Of a stretch of DNA of 64,000 bases, positions 17,763-26,100 are shown piece after piece. The stretch's first letter is position 1; the number at the start of each line of letters is the position of its first letter. Position numbers and translations under genes: made by a program. The notes beneath the pieces are model-generated. The model was not told where the DNA came from and made no database searches. It worked only from the letters and a program-made list of their open reading frames with translations. This DNA comes from Candidatus Butyricimonas faecavium (lineage in GTDB: Bacteria > Bacteroidota > Bacteroidia > Bacteroidales > Marinifilaceae), in NCBI GenBank assembly GCA_944321125.1, contig CALUKD010000016.1, positions 1-64,000 on the forward strand. The letters are read 5' to 3'.

Positions 17763-18743
17763 TTATTTTTTCGAATAATCTTTATAATCTTGGATAAGAC
17801 CCTCGCACATCCAGTTTGCTAGAGCTTGTCGGTTATCGTCTAATAAGAAACGTTGTTGATCCCGACTATTTTGGATGTTGCCTAATTCGACAAATACGGC
17901 AACCGGGAGAGATTGTTTGATAACGTATAGGTCCCGGGGGGATACGGTTCCGGAAAAGCCTCTTAGGGGTTGATGTTTATCGTATTTCCGGTCAAACACG
18001 CTTTGAAGGGTATTTGCTAGGTGTTTACCTTTGGAACTCCCGTCGTAATGGTAAAAAAATACATCAATTTGTTTGCTTTCACTTCGGCTGTCCAAGTGAA
18101 TGAATAAGGCACGTCGATAGTGTTCTTTGTCTTTTTTAAATAACTCGTTAATCTTGTCACAACGCTGTTGCAGACGTTGGGTTTGGTTTAGGGGAATTGT
18201 TTGTCCCATGCAGGTCTCCCGATCACTGACCGCCAAGAATTTATCATTTCGGATACCGTCTTTTGCATCCTGAATGATGATATGTACTTTTGCTCCTTTA
18301 GACATCAGGTTTCGTGCCAAGCGGAGCATAATGTCATAGGCATATTCGTCTTCGTGTAGCGGGTGCCCCCGTAATTCTCCAATAGCACCGGGATCGGGTC
18401 CCCCGTGCCCGCTCACGAGATAGAAACAGGCCCCGTTCAGTTCATCTGAATCAATCGTGTATTTCGCTAGTTTTTTCCCGAAAAGAGGTTCATACCCTTC
18501 GTTGTTCAAAGGTGGAAGAGTGTATGTCACATCAAGGCGCAGTCCTTTGTTCTTGTCAAATTTATTCCGGTTTAACTCGAAAAATCGCTCCATGTGGAAT
18601 GGCTTTGTACGGTTGAATCGTTTTAGAAATTGCAAAACTCCTTCTCCCTTGTTTGCTTTGGCTGTTTCCTGTGCGGTAGCAGGAAACATAAAAATAATTA
18701 GGAATAAGAAAAGAAATGTAGCGATCGAGTGTTTCATAGGCAT
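17763..18743 (-). CDS. N-acetylmuramoyl-L-alanine amidase (Amidase_3)
   Basis: Secreted zinc amidase that cuts the bond between muramic acid and the stem peptide of peptidoglycan. The 326 residues have a signal peptide ending near ATAQ and an Amidase_3 domain from about 100 on. Likely zinc and catalytic residues are the His in FYLVSGHGGPDPG, the Glu in HEDEYAYD, the His in ALFIHLDSR and the Glu in VAVFVELGNIQN. The first 95 mature residues (GLRLDVTYTLPP onward) resemble the degenerate N-terminal part seen in Bacteroidales amidases. Two ATGs (18743 and 18737) are possible starts. It is single-gene, with a promoter just upstream. Confidence 0.92.
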   Translation of the reverse strand: MPMKHSIATFLFLFLIIFMFPATAQETAKANKGEGVLQFLKRFNRTKPFHMERFFELNRNKFDKNKGLRLDVTYTLPPLNNEGYEPLFGKKLAKYTIDSDELNGACFYLVSGHGGPDPGAIGELRGHPLHEDEYAYDIMLRLARNLMSKGAKVHIIIQDAKDGIRNDKFLAVSDRETCMGQTIPLNQTQRLQQRCDKINELFKKDKEHYRRALFIHLDSRSESKQIDVFFYHYDGSSKGKHLANTLQSVFDRKYDKHQPLRGFSGTVSPRDLYVIKQSLPVAVFVELGNIQNSRDQQRFLLDDNRQALANWMCEGLIQDYKDYSKK

Positions 18744-18753
18744 TATTTTGTTA

Positions 18754-18761
18754 CAAAGATA
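18754..18761 (-). promoter_or_regulatory. -7 box of the amidase promoter
   Basis: On the minus strand this reads TATCTTTG, a perfect TAnnTTTG. A CTTG (complement of 18781-18784) lies 19 bases upstream as a near-consensus -33 element. Confidence 0.55.
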
Positions 18762-18955
18762 TAGATTTCGTTGTAGGTCGCAAGTTATAGGTTGTAGGTT
18801 TTGACTTTGTTGCGAGGAGTTTTAATATTTAGTAACTAGTTGCCTCTGAGGGTCTGAATATTTTGAAATGAATTTTAAAAAAAGCAATAATGTAGTCTGT
18901 TGACGCAACTTTTTAAAAATGTGAGCATCCTATAGATGTATTAAAAAAAACAGCT

Positions 18956-19822
18956 ATGAAAAATAAAACATGGAAATTTGCACTTATTTGTTCGTTGATC
19001 GTAATGGGTTTTACGGCTTGTGACGATGATGACGAATATTACTACGTGGGCGGAGGTAGCTCATGGCTTAGTTATGGAAACCTCGAAAAAATTGATAATG
19101 GAAGCCGTTCCAAGTTTGCCATTCGTCGGGACGATGGTAATCGGTTGATTGTGACGGAAGGGATGCCTATTAATTTTGACGGGGCGAAGGAGGATCTCCG
19201 GGTGTACGTGAATTACTCGATCGTGGGTAGCGAACGCGACGAGACCGGGTTGGAAGGCAATATGAATTATTACATTCGTCTTTATGGGCTTGATGATGTG
19301 TTGACGAAGGTGCCGGTAAAACAGTCTTTTATTAATGAAGACGAGGAAGTTCGTCAAGATAGTATCGGTAACGACCCGATCAACGTACGGGAAGCGTGGT
19401 TTGGCGGTAGATACTTGAATGTCGAGTTCCGGATTCCGGTAAAAGAGGGATCTAAAGAGAAGCACTTCATTAATCTGGTACAGGATGATGTGAAGTCTCA
19501 TAATGACACGGTTTACGTGACCTTGCGCCATAACGCTTACGGTGAAAAGCCTGCGACGGGTGACGATCGCGAGAATTTCTTTTGGGGACGGGGACGGGTT
19601 TCTTTTGACCTGACATCTATCGTGCCTGAAGGACAAACGTCTGTACCGGTAAAACTGCTTTGGACCGAGTACGGGAAAAACACTTCAGAAACGGTTAACC
19701 GTGAAGATAGTGGTACCTATACCTTGAAAAATGCCGGAGAAACGGGTAAAGATGAAGGATTGAATCAAGATAAGAGTAAGATGGTGGCAACTGAAGATGT
19801 TGAGGAATGTGTGATTGATTAA
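18956..19822 (+). CDS. NigD-like lipoprotein
   Basis: A 288-residue lipoprotein with a lipobox ending at Cys22 (GFTACDDDD) and an acidic tether. The body resembles NigD-like proteins of Bacteroides: an N-terminal OB-like part (SWLSYGNLEKIDN... FAIRRDDGNRLIVTEG) and a C-terminal beta-sandwich (LNVEFRIPVKEGSKEKHFINLVQD). The tail from about 225 onward is hydrophilic. NigD was first described beside a Bacteroides bacteriocin-like gene, but the role of most family members is unknown. It stands alone and is closed by a terminator. The family call is by pattern; the boundary between domains is approximate. Confidence 0.65.
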   Translation: MKNKTWKFALICSLIVMGFTACDDDDEYYYVGGGSSWLSYGNLEKIDNGSRSKFAIRRDDGNRLIVTEGMPINFDGAKEDLRVYVNYSIVGSERDETGLEGNMNYYIRLYGLDDVLTKVPVKQSFINEDEEVRQDSIGNDPINVREAWFGGRYLNVEFRIPVKEGSKEKHFINLVQDDVKSHNDTVYVTLRHNAYGEKPATGDDRENFFWGRGRVSFDLTSIVPEGQTSVPVKLLWTEYGKNTSETVNREDSGTYTLKNAGETGKDEGLNQDKSKMVATEDVEECVID

Positions 19823-19866
19823 TGCCAAAAATCAAATAATCAGAGATTTGTATTTGAAATGAGTCT

Positions 19867-19899
19867 AAAAAGCCATGCTGAAAAGGTATGGCTTTTTTC
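19867..19899 (+). terminator. Rho-independent terminator of the NigD-like gene
   Basis: AAAAAGCCAT (19867-19876) pairs with ATGGCTTTTT (19888-19897) and runs into a T-stretch, 44 bases after the stop codon. Confidence 0.85.
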
Positions 19900-19971
19900 A
19901 TTGATTTTCGTTGGTTGCTTGCCGTGGTTCGAGATACCCGTGGGATACCGGGGCTGATATGTTTTAATCCT

Positions 19972-20009
19972 AAAGAGAAAGAGCCGAACCTTGCGGGTTC
20001 AGCCCTTTG
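19972..20009 (-). terminator. Terminator of the TonB receptor gene
   Basis: On the minus strand AGGGCTGAACC pairs with GGTTCGGCTCT (one G-T pair and one mismatch) around CGCAA, followed by a T/C-rich tract. It follows the stop codon of the minus-strand receptor by about 30 bases. Confidence 0.75.
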
Positions 20010-20038
20010 TCAATAAGCGAAATCTTGATACTGTATTT

Positions 20039-22342
20039 TTAGAATATTCCGAATTTTAGCCCAGCAAAGTAGGTTCTTGGTAGGCCCGGACCGTAGATGT
20101 AGCCTGAATCCCGGAATTCTCCCTTGTCGAAATCGTTCTGATAGCTGTCGAATACATTTTGCATCCCGGCGTTGAGCTGGATCGTATAACCTTTGCCGAC
20201 CTTAATATCATATGCTAGTTTGATCGTGGCATCAAAAAAAGAATCTGTTTTCTTCAACACGTCTTTCTCAATGTACCCGGCAGAGTGCCCTACGTACATC
20301 GGCCCCGTGTAAGTTCCGGATAGGGCTGCCGAGAAGTTTTTGAATGGGAGTAGGTTCAGTGTGGCGTAGCCGTATTGGTCGGGTGAGCGCAACAGTTTGC
20401 GGCAAGCTTCTACTTCGGGGTCTTTGCTCCATGCAACAGGTTCATCGTATTTACTACTTTGCAAGGTTACTCCGAATTGTAGTTGTACGGATTTGTGTGG
20501 GGCGATTTTGCCTTCGAGGTTAACCCCTTTCACGACAGCGTCAGAGCCGTTGCGGCGTTCTAGTATTTTATTCTCATCCTCAGATTCGATTTCTTCCAGT
20601 ACGAATGGGTTATGGAGACTAGTGTAGAATCCTTCCAGCAGGAAGTTGATTTGTACGGGTCCCCAGGTGGTGTAGTAATCCACGGATGCGCTGTAACTAC
20701 GGGAACGTTCAGTTTTCAGGTTTTTATTCACTTGTATTAAGGTTACTTCCCCTCCAACGGCAGCCACGTGAAGATCTTCATCGTAGGTTTGGGGTGCTCG
20801 AAATCCTTCGGAGTAACTTGCCCGTAGGCTTAAGTCGGAGATCGGGTTGTAGCGGATATTTAAACGGGGACTGAATATCGGGTCGTCGATTTTTGAGTTT
20901 TTGTCCAGACGTCCTCCTAATAGAAAACTGAAACGTTCGGTTTTCCACTCGTTTTGAAGGTATGCACTGTACACGGAAACTTCTTGATTAATTTCCCTGT
21001 GGTACCCTAGCATGAGGTCGTTCAGTTTGTTGTAGGAGTATTCTATTCCCGCGGTGAGGGAAGAGGGCATAAATAAGAAATTGTCGAAATCGTAGGAGTA
21101 CTGGGCTCCACCCACAATCGTGAAGTCTTTGGTCTTCCCGTAGGCGTTCGTGTCCCGTCCGGCACCGTAGTAGGATTCCCGTCCGATGTTCTGGATGGAA
21201 GAATAGACGTTCAGGCGGTGTTTGTAGTCTTTCGACGAGAGGGTGTAGTTCAGGCTTCCGCCGTGAATGTTGTGATCGGCTTGTTCTGCCACATCAGCCT
21301 CGTGAGGAGGTCTGTCTAAATTGTTTCCTCCCCGTCGGAATTCTTTGATGTGATGATATTCCAGGGTGAGTTTACTGAAATGAGTCGGTTTGTAGTAAGT
21401 CTTGAAACCGAGTGTTGTACTGTTTATTTTTCCCAGCTCGGAAAAACCGTCAGCATCATGGTCATAAGCTTGGCGGTCACGTATCATCCCAAACAGGTAG
21501 ATCCCGGCATCCCGTTGATCATTGACTATGGCTCCGTTGAAGGAAGTTACGTTGTCAAAACTTTCCCCGTCGATGGCGGAAAGAGTATGCCCTACTTGGA
21601 AAAAGTTGTACAAGGGTTCTCGCGTGATGATGTTGATTGTTCCGGCGATAGCGTTTGATCCGAAGAGGGCGGAGCCGCCACCCCGTAGAACTTCTACTCG
21701 TTCGACCATGTTGGCAGGTATTTGTTCCAAGCCGTATACTCCGGCAAGCGAGCTACACATGGGACGACTGTCAATCAATATTTGGGAATAGGGACCGTCC
21801 AGCCCGTTGATGCGCACTTGCTGGAAACCGCAGTTTTGGCAGTTATTTTCAACCCGAAGGCCCGGCTGGAAGTTTAATCCTTGGGACAAGCACACGGAGT
21901 TCGTGTTTTCGAATACTTTGGGTGATAGTACATTGACGATAACGGGGGCTTCCCTTCTATCCGTTTCATTCCGATTGGCGGTGACCACGGCTCCGTCAAG
22001 CATAACGGCATCCTCGCTGATTTCGAAGTTAACTTCTTGAGTTTTTCCTTTCACGATTACGATCTCTTTTTCAGCACTTTTGTAACCAATTCCCTGTACT
22101 CGAAGCGTGTATTTTCCTTCCGGCAGGTTTTTCAGAAAGAAATGTCCGGTTTCGTCTGTGGCGGTACCAATGTTGGTTCCTTTTAATAATATGGTCATGA
22201 AGGGGAGATGTTCACCGGTCTCTTTCAGGATAACATGTCCGGTCACATGGGCATCAGTTGTTTTCTTTACCGTGTTTTCTTCATCAGCCCAGCCGTAAAG
22301 GGCCGGGAAAAGTAATATAATGAGTGTAAATAAGCTTTTCAT
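20039..22342 (-). CDS. TonB-dependent receptor, probable metal or haem uptake
   Basis: Outer-membrane receptor of 767 residues, shorter than SusC types. A signal peptide ends near GWAD, a carboxypeptidase-like beta-sandwich spans about 30-115 (VTGHVILKETGEHLPFMTILLKG), the plug begins near 120 (RREAPVIVNVLSPKVF), and the barrel ends with AGLKFGIF. The plug has the segment ENNCQNCGFQQVRINGL and the loop IDSRPMCSSLAG, with a CxxC pair of the type I associate with Bacteroidales haem/metal receptors. There is no SusD partner. The gene upstream encodes a small His-rich membrane protein, which supports a metal ligand. The exact substrate is not readable from sequence. Confidence 0.88.
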   Translation of the reverse strand: MKSLFTLIILLFPALYGWADEENTVKKTTDAHVTGHVILKETGEHLPFMTILLKGTNIGTATDETGHFFLKNLPEGKYTLRVQGIGYKSAEKEIVIVKGKTQEVNFEISEDAVMLDGAVVTANRNETDRREAPVIVNVLSPKVFENTNSVCLSQGLNFQPGLRVENNCQNCGFQQVRINGLDGPYSQILIDSRPMCSSLAGVYGLEQIPANMVERVEVLRGGGSALFGSNAIAGTINIITREPLYNFFQVGHTLSAIDGESFDNVTSFNGAIVNDQRDAGIYLFGMIRDRQAYDHDADGFSELGKINSTTLGFKTYYKPTHFSKLTLEYHHIKEFRRGGNNLDRPPHEADVAEQADHNIHGGSLNYTLSSKDYKHRLNVYSSIQNIGRESYYGAGRDTNAYGKTKDFTIVGGAQYSYDFDNFLFMPSSLTAGIEYSYNKLNDLMLGYHREINQEVSVYSAYLQNEWKTERFSFLLGGRLDKNSKIDDPIFSPRLNIRYNPISDLSLRASYSEGFRAPQTYDEDLHVAAVGGEVTLIQVNKNLKTERSRSYSASVDYYTTWGPVQINFLLEGFYTSLHNPFVLEEIESEDENKILERRNGSDAVVKGVNLEGKIAPHKSVQLQFGVTLQSSKYDEPVAWSKDPEVEACRKLLRSPDQYGYATLNLLPFKNFSAALSGTYTGPMYVGHSAGYIEKDVLKKTDSFFDATIKLAYDIKVGKGYTIQLNAGMQNVFDSYQNDFDKGEFRDSGYIYGPGLPRTYFAGLKFGIF

Positions 22343-22610
22343 TTGTACGTAATTATTTGTAGAGGCAGTCTAAAAAGTAAATAGACGGCCTTTTTTCTTC
22401 GTTTTAGAAGGTTTTCTAAAAAGTGCTTGGATGCAAGACTCTGATTAACAAAGACGAGGGAGCGTACTAAATACGAGACCGAATCTTTGGGAAGCAGGAA
22501 TGCGGCAAATGAGGACTTTTTGGGCACCTTCGCTGTTTTTGTCAAAATTGTGGACAATTATAATCCTTTGTATTTCTTGGGGAAATACTCTTTCGTTCGG
22601 AATGAAATAA
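22343..22610. other. Leader of the TonB receptor, possible repeat element
   Basis: A 72-codon frame covers part of this gap on the minus strand, but it runs through the receptor start and has no gene-like features. A minus-strand hairpin GTCTA/TAGAC with a T-rich loop lies at about 22359-22384, just before the receptor start. The middle of the gap is GC-richer than its flanks and may be an interspersed intergenic repeat. Confidence 0.3.
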
Positions 22611-22973
22611 TTATGCAAATATGGGGGGAGCCCTAAGTTGGCTTAAGGTGAAAGTCTGTTTGTTTGGTTCTTCTTTTTGATTCTGGATGTGATAACGTCT
22701 CCGGGTTATCGAGAAGTATATCTGTACTATTAGAGCAGCGCTAATTAGGGTAACGAAATTGGTTAAGTAAGCAATTAATGTCAACTCTTTGGGGGAATGC
22801 GTGTGACCAGCTTGTCCATCGGAATCTGTATGACCGCAAAAGAAATGAGAATGGACGATTGTAACTCCATTAACCACGTGGTAGTGCGAGAAAAAGGTGA
22901 TACTTCCGTAATAGCTCAAGAATAGAACTAGCAGGGATAAGTGTATCAGTTTATTTAGATTTTCTCGACGCAT
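22611..22973 (-). CDS. Small His-rich membrane protein beside the TonB receptor
   Basis: A 120-residue protein with two hydrophobic segments (about 9-27 and 65-87) that enclose a short extracytoplasmic loop rich in His and Cys: FFSHYHVVNG, HSHFFCGHTDSDG and GHTHSP. The C-terminus is basic and cytoplasmic. I do not recognise a named family. The His pattern suggests binding of zinc, copper, nickel or a similar metal. It precedes the TonB receptor on the same strand with a 268-base gap, so joint regulation is likely but co-transcription is not certain. Confidence 0.6.
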   Translation of the reverse strand: MRRENLNKLIHLSLLVLFLSYYGSITFFSHYHVVNGVTIVHSHFFCGHTDSDGQAGHTHSPKELTLIAYLTNFVTLISAALIVQIYFSITRRRYHIQNQKEEPNKQTFTLSQLRAPPIFA

Positions 22974-23064
22974 ATATAAATCGTTTGCGAAACAAATGTA
23001 GACTATTTCTAAATAATAAACATAAATTTTTTCTTAAAAATGTATTAAATGTAGCCGAAGGAAA

Positions 23065-23193
23065 GTTACAGGTTGATAGGTTACAAGTTACAGGTTATTA
23101 ATTTAGATTTTAGATTGAAGAATCTGAAAACTGGTACACAAGGCTTTGTTTATTCAAAAATCATTCAATCTAAAATCATTTAATCTAAATTAA
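23065..23193. repeat. Short-word repeats and inverted AT repeats
   Basis: GTTACAGGTT-like words are repeated at 23065-23097. ATTTTAGATTGAA (about 23108-23120) and TTCAATCTAAAAT (about 23164-23177) form an inverted pair, and further TCTAAA words follow. The same kinds of words recur in other gaps in this window. Confidence 0.5.
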
Positions 23194-26100
23194 TCACTCT
23201 CTACTAATCGTGATTGTGTTACCCGGTAGGGTTGCGGTAATCGAGTTATCGTACATCGCCGAGCAGGTAATAGCCGGAAGTAGGAAAGTTCCGGAGTATG
23301 CTGCGTTAAAACGAAGTTTGAAGGTTTTCGATTGACCTTGTTTCAACGAGAAATAGAGATAAGCCCGATCATCTCGGATATCCACGTTATCGGTGCCTTG
23401 GAATGGGTTCACACCTGTCGTGAGACGTTCATTCAGGAACTCGAAGCCGGAGGGAAACATGAAGGTTAATGCTAATTCCTCGTATAAACCGATGTTTCCG
23501 GTGTTTTGGATTGTAATTTCGGCCACGATGTCTTCTCCTTGTTTGTAATTCGGTTCGTTGTTCCGAGTTCCATTGCGGTAGTAGTTGACTGTCATTTTCA
23601 GTCCGGACATTTCACCCTGCGTGATCACTCCTAATGGCGTGGAGCTATTGATAGTGCGCACGTGGAGCGTTCCTGACGTGTTGTTTTTCACGGTCACTTC
23701 CGATTTATTATTCTTTACGGCCAACTCTTTTTGCAATACGGTTTTTGCCGTTTTGTAGTTGTCTTTTCCGATCTGGACATCAATGCCGTTGCCATTTTTG
23801 AAGTATCGCTCCACGTAGTTACCGATGGTACATAGACCAAAAGCACTTTCTTGGGTGCTTAACCATTCGTTGGATGCGAATTTACGGGCTATTTTCTCCA
23901 TGAGCTTGTATGCCTCGTCCTTCATATCCATATCGATCATACTCTGCATGATGATAGCATTGTCTCGAAGATCTGAACCGTAACACCTACCGAGCTGACG
24001 ATATAGTTCCGCTTCTGCGGGAAGGTTTGCAATCAGCGTTTTGGCAATTTTTTCGTGTTTGCCCAATGCATAGGCCCCTGCCAGTTGCCAGCGGGCGATC
24101 GGGTTTTTGTAGGTATCTTCTTTCATCCGGTTCATGGCTGCCATATTGGGTTTACCGGCAAGTGCAAGTACGTAGAGACGATAGGATTGTTCGATTTCCG
24201 AGTAGTAATCTCCCCGTTTCCAAGCGTTTGCTTGTTTGACCAGGTAATCAAGTGCGGAGTTTTTCATGGAGGTCGGGATTCGATAACCGACTTTCTCGGC
24301 TTGAATTAAAAAGTCCGTGATGTACGTGGAAACCCAGTCGGAAACGTAGTTGGAGTTTGACCAGTAGCTGAATCCACCGTTACTTACCTGATAGTTGCGT
24401 AAGCGTGAAATAACGTCTTTCACGTGTAATTCTGTAGTTACTTTTTGTGCCTCATTGAGTTCCATGAGTCGGTCGAGCATGAGTTGCGGGAATACGGCAG
24501 AAGTGATTTGCTCACCGCATCCGTGGGGGTAACGAATCAGATCGCTGAGGCGTTGTTCTAGGTTTAGTGCGGGGATAGACGTGATTTCGAGGAATGAGGT
24601 AGGTTCCAAACCTTCCATCGTGTTGTTGAACGTAATAGATTCGCCGCTTGCTACTTCCCGTGCATCTATTCGAGTTACTTTAGGGTTCGGTATGCGGATG
24701 TCGACATCACAACTGAAATGGGCTTTCTCCGAGCCGCTTTGTGCCGTGAAGGTCAACGTGGATTTACCGGTGTATTCCTTGATTTTTACTTTGAAGAATA
24801 TAACCTGTTCCCCTGTCCCGGAGAAATGAGTTTCTTTGCTTGCGGGTTCAATGATTTCGATTTTATTGTCGGTTTTGATGTTTACGGTAACATTTTTGAT
24901 ATTCTCTTTCATGGCGAACAGGGTTACCGGAATCTCAATCACGTCTCCCGGGGTGAACAGACGGGGCATCGTGACGTTAAGCATCAACGGTTTGTTGACT
25001 TTGGTGCTTTGTGAAGCCGAACCGTAGCGTCCGTTGTCTTCGGCAACGACCATTGTGCGTACTTCCCCGATGTATTCTGGCATTCGGAAAGTGTGCGTTT
25101 TCTTTTCTCCACTCTTGATGGTAAACGGACCTTTGAAGATTACTACTGGAGTAAAACGATCGCTTTTCCGGTTTTCTTCCGGTTCCAGAGATTCGTCTCC
25201 GCCTACTGCAAATGCTTTTTCCAAGCGTCCCCCGAAAGCACCGATTACATCGTCATAGAAGTCCCAGGTTTTTACTCCGAGTGCTTCTCTGGCATAAAAT
25301 GCAGAGAAGGGATTTGGAGTCTTGAATGAGGTCAAGGATAACAATCCTTCATCTACAATAGCAATGGAATAAGTCATCGGTTTACCCTCTTTTTCACTCA
25401 CGGCAACCGTGAAATCCTGTGACGGGCGAAGTTCCTGTGCCATGTCGATTTTCGGTGTGAGGCGTAAATTGGGATCATCGATATTGATGTTTAGTACACC
25501 ATACAGACGTATCGGTTTGTCGTTATTCCGGTTTTTGTGGGGTTGTATGAGGGATACATTGACGTAGATGTTAGGACACATTTCACTGTTCGCGTCAAGC
25601 TCGAAAGAGGTGGAGCCGGCAGATGTGGGTACACGAAATATGTCTTTCACTGTTTTCCCGTTTTCAACGCTCACTAGTGCCACGCTACCCTCGGAAGAAG
25701 GGAAGGTGATTTTTATTTTTTCTCCGGCACGGTATGCTTTCTTATCGCTGGTTAAAGTGAGTAGGGTTGCCATTCCCGGAATGTTCATGTCATTTTGCCA
25801 AGAGCTTACGTAGAAGGTCGTTCCACAAGAGTGGCCGGAGGATTTGTCTCTCGCAATCACGTAGTAGCGTCCCCACTGGTCGCAGGTAACGTCAATGTTG
25901 AATTTACCGTTTTGGCTTTTCACGGTTTTGTTAAAGATCGGTTTACGGTAAGACCGGTTCACGTAGGATCCGATGTTGTCTCTTTCGGAATCCCACCACC
26001 AACGCCATTCTAAGGTATATACTTCGACTTCTATTTCCCGGTCGGATACAGGTTTCCCATCGGCTGTGAGCACGGCTCCTGCAATGGGAATCGGTTTCCC

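Noticed and set aside
19061-19636. 191-codon frame on the minus strand
   Set aside because: Lies wholly inside the NigD-like gene in antisense and has no start context or family features.
22339-22557. 72-codon frame before the TonB receptor
   Set aside because: Overlaps the receptor start and lacks a plausible initiation site; treated as non-coding gap.
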